NCBI GenBank assembly: GCA_022712815.1
Contig: JAFLJW010000297.1
Span: 1 to 6,727 of the forward strand
Direction of reading: 5' to 3'
DNA from: Pseudodesulfovibrio sp.
Lineage (GTDB): Bacteria > Desulfobacterota > Desulfovibrionia > Desulfovibrionales > Desulfovibrionaceae
DNA length: 6,727 nt
The position numbers and the translations under genes were made by a program. This document shows positions 1 to 6,700 of the stretch, one piece after another (the first letter of the stretch is position 1; each line of letters opens with the position of its first letter). A model generated the notes under the pieces. The model worked only from the letters and a program-made list of their open reading frames with translations. It was not told the origin of the DNA and made no database searches.

Positions 1-12
1 TTTTTGAGTGCC

Positions 13-17
13 GGAGG
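13..17 (+). promoter_or_regulatory. Ribosome binding site deciding the gyrA start
   Basis: GGAGG lies four bases before the ATG at 22. The frame stays open upstream to a TTG at 4, but that codon has no visible ribosome binding site inside the window. The protein read from ATG-22 begins MINTITIESEL, close to the N-terminus expected for GyrA of this group. ATG-22 is therefore preferred. Confidence 0.75.
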
Positions 18-21
18 CAAA

Positions 22-2469
22 ATGATCAATACGATTACCATTGAGAGTGAACTCAAGAAAAGTTATCTTGAGTATAGCCTGAGTGTCATCATCGGGCGTG
101 CCATTCCCGATGTTCGGGACGGGCTGAAACCTGTCCACAGGCGTATTTTATACGCCATGCATGATTTGGGGAACTACCATAACCGGGCGTACAAGAAATC
201 AGCACGCGTGGTTGGTGACGTCATCGGTAAATACCATCCGCATGGCGATTCGGCTGTGTATGACGCGCTGGTTCGCATGGCGCAGAATTTTTCCATGCGT
301 GACATGCTTGTCGATGGACAGGGTAACTTCGGTTCCATTGACGGCGATTCCGCGGCTGCCATGCGTTATACCGAAGTCCGCATGGCCAAGCTTTGCTCGG
401 AGTTCCTTGGGGACATCGAAAAGCAGACGGTCGATTTCAGGCCCAACTACGACAACACCATGCAGGAGCCATCGGTCCTGCCGACCAAGGTTCCGAACCT
501 GCTGCTCAACGGCACCACGGGTATCGCGGTTGGTATGGCGACAAACATTCCGCCTCATAATCTGGGCGAGCTGATTGACGGCACCATGCATCTTCTGGAC
601 AACCCCGACTGCACCATCGAAGACATGATGCAGTTCATCAAGGGCCCGGATTTTCCAACCGGTGGCATGGTTTACGGCGGTCAGGGCCTGTACGATGCCT
701 ATCATACAGGCCGTGGCTCCATTAAGATGCGCGGCGTGGTTGAGGTCGAGGAAGCCACCAAGGGCAAGAAAGAGTGCATCGTCATCAGGGAAATCCCATA
801 CGCGCTCAACAAATCCTCATTGGTTGAGAAAATCGCCGCCCTGGTTCATGAAAAGAAAATTGAGGGTGTGTCTGATCTGCGCGATGAATCAGACCGTACG
901 GGTATCCGTATAGTCATTGATCTCAAGCGCGGTGCCATTGCCGATATCATCATCAATTCACTTTATAAATTCACTCCGCTGGAATCTAGTTTCGGCATCA
1001 ACATGATGGCGATTGTGGGCCAGCGACCCCTGTTGCTGAACCTGAAAGATGTTCTGCATCACTTCCTGGATCACCGCCGCGAGGTAATCACCCGCCGCAC
1101 CAGGTTTGACCTCGACAAGTGCGAGAGGCGTGTTCACATTCTGGAAGGAATGCGCATTGCGCTTGATAACATCGACGAAGTGGTCAAACTCATTCGGGCA
1201 TCCAAGTCTCCCGATGAAGCCCGCCTGGCCCTCATAGATCGTTTTGAGTTGTCCGAGATTCAGGCCAAGGCCATTTTGGAAATGCGCCTGCAAAAATTGA
1301 CCGGTCTGGAGCATGAAAAGCTGCTCGAAGAACTGACCGAGTTGATGAAAAAGATCGAATACTTCAAGTCCATTCTGGAGAACGAGGGTGTTCTCAAGGG
1401 TGTCATTCGTGACGAATTGAAAGAAATCAAGGAAACCTTTGCGACTCCGCGCAAATCCGAACTGCTTCTGGCCAACCCGGATTCCATTGACATCGAGGAT
1501 CTCATTCCCGATGAGGAAACGGTCATCACCTTGAGCAAACGTGGCTATATCAAGCGCACCCCGCTGTCCAACTATACGGCCCAGCGACGTGGCGGCAAGG
1601 GTATTTCGGGCGTCCAGACAGGTGACGGCGACTTCATTCACACCTTCATGCTGACCACCAACCATCAGCATCTGGTGATGTTCACCAACTTTGGCAAAAT
1701 GTTCAAAATCAAGGTCCATCAGGTGCCGGAAGGCAGCCGTTACGCCAAGGGTGGGCATGTCGCCAACCTGCTGCCGCTTGACAAGGACGAGCACATCACC
1801 ACCGCCTTGTCCATCAGGGAATTCGCTGATGATCGCTTCTTCCTGTTCGTGACCAGAAGGGGCATGATCAAGCGTTCCTCCATCGGATTGTACGGCAATT
1901 GCCGGGCAACCGGTATTCGCGCTGTTAATCTGCGCGACGGGGACGAACTGATGATGGTCCGTGAGATCGAGCCTGATGTGGACTGCATTCTGGTCACCCG
2001 TGACGGGTCGGCCATTCGCTTCAATATAAATGATGCCAGACCGCTTGGCCGGGCCACCGCAGGCGTCAAGGGTGTTGCCTTGCGCGACGCGGATCAGGTT
2101 GTTTCCTGTGTCGTCACCGGCGACCCCGAACGCGACCAGCTGCTGACCGTCTCCGAAGGCGGCTTTGGCAAACGGACCGGCATCGACCAGTACCGGGTCC
2201 AGTCCCGTGGCGGAAAGGGTATCCTGAACATGCGCCTAACCAACAAGACCGGCAAGGTCATCGGGGCGCGCATGGTCAACGAATCAGATGATGTCATCCT
2301 GCTCACCACGGCCAACAAGGTCATTCGGATGAGTGTTTCCGAGGTTAGCCAGACACGTGGTCGCGCCACCCAGGGCGTCCGTCTGGTTCGCATGAGCGGC
2401 AGCAACCGTGTGGCCGGTTTCGATTTGGTCATGGACGATGACGATGAACTCAAGGATACAGAGTCCTAA
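22..2469 (+). CDS. gyrA: DNA gyrase subunit A
   Basis: This is the DNA-breaking and DNA-wrapping subunit of gyrase, the A2B2 type II topoisomerase that uses ATP (through GyrB) to introduce negative supercoils in the cytoplasm. The protein has 815 residues, normal for GyrA. The N-terminal breakage-reunion domain covers about residues 25-490, with the DNA-cleaving tyrosine at Y116 in AAMRYTE (codon 367-369) preceded by R115. The quinolone-contact positions are S77 and D81 in GDSAVYD, equal to E. coli S83 and D87, so the wild-type, drug-susceptible residues are present. The C-terminal wrapping domain shows six blade repeats starting near residues 501, 550, 606, 654, 706 and 757. The canonical GyrA box QRRGGKG at 521-527 separates this protein from topoisomerase IV ParC. 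A related QSRGGKG occurs at 727-733, and the tail is acidic (DDDDE). The start is supported by GGAGG at 13-17. The next gene follows after seven bases, suggesting co-transcription. Confidence 0.98.
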   Translation: MINTITIESELKKSYLEYSLSVIIGRAIPDVRDGLKPVHRRILYAMHDLGNYHNRAYKKSARVVGDVIGKYHPHGDSAVYDALVRMAQNFSMRDMLVDGQGNFGSIDGDSAAAMRYTEVRMAKLCSEFLGDIEKQTVDFRPNYDNTMQEPSVLPTKVPNLLLNGTTGIAVGMATNIPPHNLGELIDGTMHLLDNPDCTIEDMMQFIKGPDFPTGGMVYGGQGLYDAYHTGRGSIKMRGVVEVEEATKGKKECIVIREIPYALNKSSLVEKIAALVHEKKIEGVSDLRDESDRTGIRIVIDLKRGAIADIIINSLYKFTPLESSFGINMMAIVGQRPLLLNLKDVLHHFLDHRREVITRRTRFDLDKCERRVHILEGMRIALDNIDEVVKLIRASKSPDEARLALIDRFELSEIQAKAILEMRLQKLTGLEHEKLLEELTELMKKIEYFKSILENEGVLKGVIRDELKEIKETFATPRKSELLLANPDSIDIEDLIPDEETVITLSKRGYIKRTPLSNYTAQRRGGKGISGVQTGDGDFIHTFMLTTNHQHLVMFTNFGKMFKIKVHQVPEGSRYAKGGHVANLLPLDKDEHITTALSIREFADDRFFLFVTRRGMIKRSSIGLYGNCRATGIRAVNLRDGDELMMVREIEPDVDCILVTRDGSAIRFNINDARPLGRATAGVKGVALRDADQVVSCVVTGDPERDQLLTVSEGGFGKRTGIDQYRVQSRGGKGILNMRLTNKTGKVIGARMVNESDDVILLTTANKVIRMSVSEVSQTRGRATQGVRLVRMSGSNRVAGFDLVMDDDDELKDTES

Positions 2470-2476
2470 GGCTGTG

Positions 2477-3301
2477 ATGAAGCGCATTACATTATTAATA
2501 CTGCTGGCCACGGCGATGATCTTCGCCGTGGCCTGTTTTCGTGAATCGTCACCGGGTGCCAAGGATATTGAACGGGCTCGTGCCGCATATTCCAAGGGAT
2601 TTTATCTCGAAGCCGAAAAGGACTACGAGCGATATTTGCAGGTGGAACCGCAGGGCGAATTTCGCAAGGAAGCCTGGAACAAGCTGAGCGAGATAGCCGT
2701 TGCCATCAAGGGTGATCACGACCGGGCAGTCGTATTGCTTGAGGCCATGTACCTTGAGCTTGGTACGGACAAGGAAGTGGCCTGGAAAATAATGTTTCAG
2801 CTCGGTGATGTATTCGCTGAACTAGGCAATCTTTCAAAGGCCATTGAGTCATTTGAGAAGTGTCTGGTTCATGCAGCGGATTCCCCGGAACGCAGATACA
2901 AGACCCAGTTACGCATGGCCAGACTGTATCGGTCCATGGGCAATTACGATCTGGTGTCCATCACTTTGGAGAATTGCTCGGACTCGGCCATTGATTCCGA
3001 CTCCAAGGCCAGATGCCTGTATGAACTGGCCCAAAGCTATAGCTTTATCAGTAGTTGGAATCAGGCAAAGAAAGCTCTTGATTCTTTGCTCAAACTGAAA
3101 GGGGTGTCCGAAGAAACCAATGCGCTGGCTGTGTTCCTCTTGGCCGATATCTACGAAAATGAGCGCAATTATGCCAAGACAAAGGAGCTTTTGGAGTCGA
3201 TTTTGACCACCTATCCCAATCCTAAAGTGGTGGAATCACGGTTGGCCAGCTTGCCGTATATACCGCCTCCCCCTGTGGTTCCAGCCCCGCCCGCAAAATA
3301 A
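2477..3301 (+). CDS. TPR-repeat lipoprotein, function unknown
   Basis: This encodes a 274-residue exported lipoprotein. Residues 1-20 form a lipoprotein signal: MKR, a hydrophobic stretch, then the lipobox FAVAC with the acylated cysteine at C20. Residue +2 is Phe rather than Asp, so outer-membrane sorting is likely by the usual +2 rule. The mature part is almost entirely paired helices of TPR type, with candidate units near residues 31-58, 66-96, 103-135, 143-168, 178-207 and 214-247. The clearest is 105-133 (FQLGDVFAELGNLSKAIESF). The C-terminus is proline-rich (PPPPVVPAPPAK, 263-274). The ATG at 2477 is preferred over a GTG at 2474 and over a far upstream frame inside gyrA, because it gives a proper signal peptide and has AAGG at 2468-2471 five bases before it. 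TPR lipoproteins usually scaffold protein complexes. The architecture recalls BamD-like proteins, but I do not see enough similarity to call it that. The seven-base gap to gyrA suggests one transcript, and a terminator follows the stop. Confidence 0.88.
   Translation: MKRITLLILLATAMIFAVACFRESSPGAKDIERARAAYSKGFYLEAEKDYERYLQVEPQGEFRKEAWNKLSEIAVAIKGDHDRAVVLLEAMYLELGTDKEVAWKIMFQLGDVFAELGNLSKAIESFEKCLVHAADSPERRYKTQLRMARLYRSMGNYDLVSITLENCSDSAIDSDSKARCLYELAQSYSFISSWNQAKKALDSLLKLKGVSEETNALAVFLLADIYENERNYAKTKELLESILTTYPNPKVVESRLASLPYIPPPPVVPAPPAK
2506..2540 (+). promoter_or_regulatory. Terminator-like hairpin inside the lipoprotein gene
   Basis: GGCCACGGCGA (2506-2516) and TCGCCGTGGCC (2523-2533) form a perfect 11-bp inverted repeat, nine of eleven pairs G-C, with the six-base loop TGATCT. 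TGTTTTC follows (2534-2540), so the shape is that of an intrinsic terminator with a short, interrupted U-tract. It starts 37 bases after the gyrA stop and lies in the signal-peptide codons (LATAMIFAVAC) of the lipoprotein gene. It could reduce read-through from gyrA unless translating ribosomes prevent folding, or it could stabilise the 3' end of the gyrA message. The pairing is seen directly; any function is inferred. Alanine-rich GCC/GGC codons could also produce such pairing by chance. Confidence 0.4.
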
Positions 3302-3309
3302 CGTTATGT

Positions 3310-3343
3310 AAAAACCCGGTTTGCACCGGGTTTTTGGTTTTTT
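3310..3343 (+). terminator. Rho-independent terminator after the gyrA-lipoprotein unit
   Basis: A perfect 11-bp stem, AAAAACCCGGT (3310-3320) paired with ACCGGGTTTTT (3325-3335), encloses the four-base loop TTGC. The T-tract runs through 3331-3335 and again at 3338-3343 after GG. It begins eight bases past the lipoprotein stop, as expected for the end of a transcription unit. The A-run on the left arm gives a T-run on the opposite strand, so it could also stop transcription arriving from the right. Confidence 0.93.
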
Positions 3344-3410
3344 ACGCTGTTTTCCCGAAAAAGTTTGGTAGTTGATAACGTTTCTAGAATATCCGTTGCG
3401 TTATTCGCCC

Positions 3411-3428
3411 AAGGGAGGTATGAAATAG
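3411..3428 (+). promoter_or_regulatory. Orphan consensus ribosome binding site with ATG-AAA-TAG
   Basis: AAGGGAGGT (3411-3419) is the strongest match to the anti-Shine-Dalgarno sequence in the window, yet it lies 41 bases before the kinase ATG at 3461. An in-frame TAA at 3437-3439 prevents it from serving an N-terminal extension of the kinase. The adjoining ATG at 3420-3422 opens only ATG-AAA-TAG, and sits just one base past GGAGG, which is too close for efficient initiation. It may be a leader or standby ribosome site for the kinase mRNA. Alternatively it may be untranscribed: a weak promoter-like pair TTGCGT (3396-3401) and TATGAA (3419-3424), 17 bases apart, would start RNA near 3431. Confidence 0.25.
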
Positions 3429-3460
3429 ATTCAGAGTAAGTTTTACATTCTCAGGTAGTT

Positions 3461-5470
3461 ATGGTTAATTTTAGCACGACGCAAAAGATACAGCCTGATT
3501 TCAAGCGGATAGTAGCCTTTGGAATACTTACCGCTGTTTTATTTGTTTTCTCTATTCCGAACAGCCTTGAAGGCCACGCCCAGGACCCTCGTCGGGTACT
3601 TGTTCTCAATTCCTACAACTATTCTTTCCAGTGGACGGCTTCCATCACCCGGGGAATTGAAGAGACTCTTCTGGAAGCGGACCCTTCCATCAAGATAATG
3701 GTGGAATTCATGGACACCAAGAGCCATGTCACCCCGGAATACTATAAGAATCTGGAAGAGCAATTTCACATCAAATACAGCCATGTGAAATTTGATGCGG
3801 TTATCACCTCGGATGACAACGCCGTCAATTTCGCCTTGAAATATCGTGACGATCTTTTCAAGGGCGCACCCATTATATTCTGCGGCGTCAATAATCACAA
3901 TCTGCCTGCAAATAGTAATTTCACCAACATGGCCGGGATTCTCGAAGCTCCAGATATTGCTGGTTCGTTCAACGCAGCCTTGCGCCTGGACCCGAATCTC
4001 AAGACCATTTATATCGTCACCGACGAAACCACCACCGGGAAAAGCGTTCGAGCCGATGCCGAGAGAATCATCATCCAATTCAAGGATCGCGTCAGATTGG
4101 TCTGGTTGCAGGGATTGTCCATGGAAGAACTTCAGGACAAACTTGCCAGCCTGCCGAAACAGAGCGCAGTCATGCTCATGACTTTTACCCGCGACCGACT
4201 TGGGCAGGCGTTCTCCTACAACGAGGCACTTGGACATATCTGCACGGCCTGTACACGGCCTGTCTATGGCCTGTTTGATTTTTATCTTGGCAACGGCATT
4301 GTCGGCGGAATGTTGATATCCGGGAAATATCAGGGAATCATGGCGGCAGAGCTTGCCATCCGGGTCATGGATGGTGAGAACCCCGACACCATCCCGGTTA
4401 TTTTACAAAAATCCAATCGGTACATGTTCGATTTTACCGAAATGGACCGATTCGGATACGCGCTAAACAAGTTGCCTTCCGAAAGTATTGTCATCAATAT
4501 CCCGGAATCCGTTTACACACGGTATAAATTTGAAATTGCTGGTGTGACCGGACTAATACTCTTTTTATCCATAATCATCATTACTCTTATAACCAATAAC
4601 CGCGCCCGACGGCGGGCGGAATCAGAGCTTGAAGAACTCAACCGCGATCAGGAAACCCTCATTGATCAGCGAACGGAAGAATTGACCCAGCGTTCCCAAG
4701 AGTTGGAAATCGCCAATTACGAGCTGAAAAAACTCGGCGAACTCAAGACCGCAGTTCTCAACACAGTCTCGCACGACCTGCGCACGCCACTGACCTCGGT
4801 TCTCGGATTTTGCAAGATCATCGACCGCGATTTCAAGCGGTTCTTCCTGCCGCTGTGCAGAGGGGCGGAGGAACTGGAAGGCATGGGCAGACGGATCAGC
4901 AGCAATCTGAGCATTATTGAAAACGAAGGTGAACGTCTCACCCGCCTGATTAACGATTTTCTTGATCTCTCAAAGATTGAATCGGGCAATATCGCCTGGA
5001 ATAATGTCTCGCTTGACCCTGCGGAACTCATCACTCAATGCGTCCCGGTACTCGAAGGCTACTTCTCTGATTCCGGGGTTTCCCTGAAGATCGATATCAA
5101 GACAGACCTGCCCAAGATTGTGGCTGACCCGGACCGTTTGCTTCAAGTGCTCAACAACCTGGTTGGAAATGCCGCCAAGTTCACAGACGAGGGAAAGGTT
5201 ACCGTTACAGCCGATACCACCGAAGGAGGCTGGCTCAGGATTGAAGTCAGCGATACCGGCGTGGGTATTCCCACTGACGAGGTCGATCGGATTTTCGAAA
5301 AATTCTATCAGGTCTGTCAAGATGAAAGCGCCACGGAAATATCCCGTGGCAGCGGCATGGGACTGGCCATTTCCAAACGAATAGTCGAACATTACGGCGG
5401 CCAGATCACTGCCAACAGCACACCCGGTCAAGGTTCGTCCTTCATTTTCACCATCCCTTTCGCAAAATAG
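3461..5470 (+). CDS. Membrane sensor histidine kinase with ABC-binding-like periplasmic domain
   Basis: This 669-residue inner-membrane kinase senses an unknown periplasmic signal and should autophosphorylate on a histidine, then pass the phosphate to a response regulator. A basic N-terminus and hydrophobic segment (17-32) form the first membrane anchor or a signal peptide, with a possible cleavage site after GHA (A40). Residues 44-345 resemble the type-1 substrate-binding fold of the ABC_sub_bind class: RVLVLNSYNYSFQWT at 45-59, then the FDFYLGNGIVGGM region at 272-284. A second membrane helix (361-379) leads into a charged coiled coil (384-428). The HisKA phosphoacceptor is H438 in SHDLRTP. 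The ATP-binding domain shows the N box (LNNLVGNAAKF, 564-574), G1 (DTGVGIP, 598-604), F box (FEKFY, 612-616) and G2 (RGSGMGLA, 629-636), so it looks catalytically intact. It has no receiver domain and no regulator gene beside it, making it an orphan here. The ATG has only a weak AGG at 3453-3455. Confidence 0.93.
   Translation: MVNFSTTQKIQPDFKRIVAFGILTAVLFVFSIPNSLEGHAQDPRRVLVLNSYNYSFQWTASITRGIEETLLEADPSIKIMVEFMDTKSHVTPEYYKNLEEQFHIKYSHVKFDAVITSDDNAVNFALKYRDDLFKGAPIIFCGVNNHNLPANSNFTNMAGILEAPDIAGSFNAALRLDPNLKTIYIVTDETTTGKSVRADAERIIIQFKDRVRLVWLQGLSMEELQDKLASLPKQSAVMLMTFTRDRLGQAFSYNEALGHICTACTRPVYGLFDFYLGNGIVGGMLISGKYQGIMAAELAIRVMDGENPDTIPVILQKSNRYMFDFTEMDRFGYALNKLPSESIVINIPESVYTRYKFEIAGVTGLILFLSIIIITLITNNRARRRAESELEELNRDQETLIDQRTEELTQRSQELEIANYELKKLGELKTAVLNTVSHDLRTPLTSVLGFCKIIDRDFKRFFLPLCRGAEELEGMGRRISSNLSIIENEGERLTRLINDFLDLSKIESGNIAWNNVSLDPAELITQCVPVLEGYFSDSGVSLKIDIKTDLPKIVADPDRLLQVLNNLVGNAAKFTDEGKVTVTADTTEGGWLRIEVSDTGVGIPTDEVDRIFEKFYQVCQDESATEISRGSGMGLAISKRIVEHYGGQITANSTPGQGSSFIFTIPFAK
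4243..4274 (+). repeat. Three-unit 11-base repeat within the kinase gene
   Basis: CACGGCCTGT occurs at 4243-4252 and 4254-4263, and the variant TATGGCCTGT at 4265-4274, each offset by 11 bases. Because 11 is not a multiple of three, the units are read in different frames and together encode CTACTRPVYGL (from residue 261). The third unit encodes YGL in what looks like the conserved part of the sensor domain. The first two units supply the CTAC segment. Confidence 0.55.
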
Positions 5471-5574
5471 CGAAGTTTCCGGCGCCTCTCCCCATTCAAT
5501 TTCATCATGGGCAAACTCCTTGGACCTGAGCCGGGATTGGTGTAATTGTCTGGAACGCGACATCACTTCAGTAT

Positions 5575-5578
5575 GGGA
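5575..5578 (+). promoter_or_regulatory. Ribosome binding site supporting the GTG start at 5585
   Basis: GGGA lies six bases before GTG-5585. No purine-rich site is seen at a suitable distance before ATG-5573. TTG-5546 has a GGGA at 5533-5536 nine bases upstream. The GTG start gives M-K-I-A-F-C-T-P-F, with the first Rossmann strand at the very N-terminus as usual for this glycosyltransferase group. The call is moderate because the motif is short. Confidence 0.45.
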
Positions 5579-5584
5579 TTGCCA

Positions 5585-6700
5585 GTGAAAATAGCTTTTT
5601 GCACACCGTTCAAACCAGTTCACCATCCGAGTATTTCCGGGGATGTGACCATTGCCCGCGATCTCTGTGAGACGTTGCAGGGCTTTGGACATGAGGTTGT
5701 GCCGGTCAAATATTTTCCCGCAAAGAACATCCACTTGAAGCCCGGCAGGTGGGTTGGTGCGGGGCTGGCTTTGAAGCAGATGATGGAACAGGCCAAAGGC
5801 GCGGATTGCTGGCTGACCTACGGCAGTTACTACAAGGTGCCGGATGTCTTTGGGTCATGGGCGGCAAAGCAGCTAGGATTACCATATTTCATCTTTCAGG
5901 CATCCTATGCCGAGAACCGGGGCAAGCGGGTTTCGACCTGGCCGGGATTCGCCCTTAATCGCCGGGCCATGCGTCTGGCCGATCACATATTCTGCAACCG
6001 CATGAACGATGTCCACGGATGCGCCAAACTATTGCCTGATGATCGGTATAGCTACGTGAAACCGGGTCTTCCGGGCGGGATGTTCGAGTACGACAAACCG
6101 GCCAGAGCACGGCTCCGGGACGAGTGGGGCGCGGGTGACACGCCGGTAATCGTTACGGCGGCCATGATGCGCCATGGTGTCAAGATCAAGGGGTTGCAGT
6201 GGGTATTTGAGACCTGTGCCGATCTTGTGGCCAACGGGCGCGACCTGAAACTTGTTGTGGCCGGAGACGGACCGCGCCGGGCTGAGATGGAAGCGTTGGC
6301 CCTGCCTCTGCTCGGAGACCGGGTGCGGTTTCTCGGCATGGTGGAGCGCGAGGATTTGAAGGGCGTTTTCAGCGCAGGGGATATTTTTGCATTTCCCGGC
6401 CTTGAGGAAAGCGTGGGCATGGTTTATCTGGAGGCCCAGCAATGCGGTCTGCCAGCGGTCGCCACCGATGATGAGGGTGCGCCCCATGTCATTGCTCATG
6501 ATTATTCCGGCATTGTCACACCCGTGTCGCAGGTCAAGTTCACGGAAGCCGTGGACCGGCTTGTCACGGATGTCGAATTTCGAAAGAAACTTGGCAGGCA
6601 GGCCATTGAATATGTCGAACAGAACCATAGCGCGGCCACCAATTACCTGGAGATGGAACGAACAATGGAATCAGTAGTGAACCGGCGGAGGTCGGGATAG
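5585..6700 (+). CDS. Glycosyltransferase, GT-B fold, family 4-like
   Basis: This predicted cytoplasmic or membrane-associated glycosyltransferase should transfer a sugar from a nucleotide-sugar donor with retention of configuration. It has 371 residues from GTG-5585; starts at ATG-5573 (375 residues) or TTG-5546 (384) are possible. The N-terminal half (about 1-175) is an acceptor-side Rossmann domain opening KIAFCTPF, with SGD at 18-20. The C-terminal half (about 186-345) is a Glycos_transf_1 domain: R196 and K202-G203 lie where this family binds donor phosphates, AGDGP is at 226-230, and FPGLEESVGMVYLEA carries the E-x7-E motif with E275 and E283. DDEGAP near 295-300 fits the following donor-site loop. 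It has no signal peptide or clear membrane segment. Sugar and acceptor cannot be told; envelope polysaccharide or lipid modification is a guess from the family. It follows the kinase by 114 bases without an evident terminator, and overlaps the next start codon by one base. Confidence 0.92.
   Translation: MKIAFCTPFKPVHHPSISGDVTIARDLCETLQGFGHEVVPVKYFPAKNIHLKPGRWVGAGLALKQMMEQAKGADCWLTYGSYYKVPDVFGSWAAKQLGLPYFIFQASYAENRGKRVSTWPGFALNRRAMRLADHIFCNRMNDVHGCAKLLPDDRYSYVKPGLPGGMFEYDKPARARLRDEWGAGDTPVIVTAAMMRHGVKIKGLQWVFETCADLVANGRDLKLVVAGDGPRRAEMEALALPLLGDRVRFLGMVEREDLKGVFSAGDIFAFPGLEESVGMVYLEAQQCGLPAVATDDEGAPHVIAHDYSGIVTPVSQVKFTEAVDRLVTDVEFRKKLGRQAIEYVEQNHSAATNYLEMERTMESVVNRRRSG
6687..6691 (+). promoter_or_regulatory. 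Ribosome binding site for the gene entering at the right edge
   Basis: GGAGG sits within the last codons of the glycosyltransferase, eight bases before the GTG at 6700. This is good spacing and supports a real, translationally coupled start there. Confidence 0.65.

Noticed and set aside
1..7. TTT-TGA at the left edge as the end of gyrB
   Set aside because: gyrB is expected upstream, but one codon before a TGA cannot establish a frame or a gene.
4..21. TTG at 4 as the gyrA start, adding six residues
   Set aside because: There is no visible ribosome binding site before it. GGAGG at 13-17 fits ATG-22, and GyrA proteins of this type start close to the ITIE segment.
958..1794. 278-codon reverse-strand open frame within gyrA
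   Set aside because: It lies wholly antisense to a certain gene, shows no recognisable domain, and long antisense frames are common opposite biased codons.
2477..3301. Assignment of the TPR lipoprotein as BamD
   Set aside because: Size and architecture are similar, but the repeat sequences do not resemble BamD closely enough, and TPR lipoproteins are numerous.
3375..3404. Inverted pair ATAACG / CGTTAT before the kinase as an operator
   Set aside because: Six-base arms separated by 18 bases in AT-rich spacer are too likely by chance. A nearby palindrome TTCTAGAA (3382-3389) does not share the same centre.
3539..4237. 232-codon reverse-strand open frame opposite the sensor domain
   Set aside because: It has no recognisable motifs and the forward strand encodes a convincing sensor domain.
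4241..4252. CTAC in the kinase sensor as a c-type heme site
   Set aside because: A heme-binding motif needs a histidine directly after the second cysteine; here a threonine follows.
4603..4618. CGCCCG-ACGG-CGGGCG hairpin after the second membrane helix
   Set aside because: The six-base G-C stem arises from arginine- and alanine-rich codons (RARRRA) and has no T-tract.
5471..5584. Terminator or RNA gene in the kinase-glycosyltransferase gap
   Set aside because: No stem followed by a T-run and no structured RNA was found; only the short palindrome GGCGCC at 5481 stands out.
4970..5734. 254-codon reverse-strand open frame spanning the kinase-glycosyltransferase gap
   Set aside because: It is antisense to two well-supported genes at both ends and its translation shows no family features.
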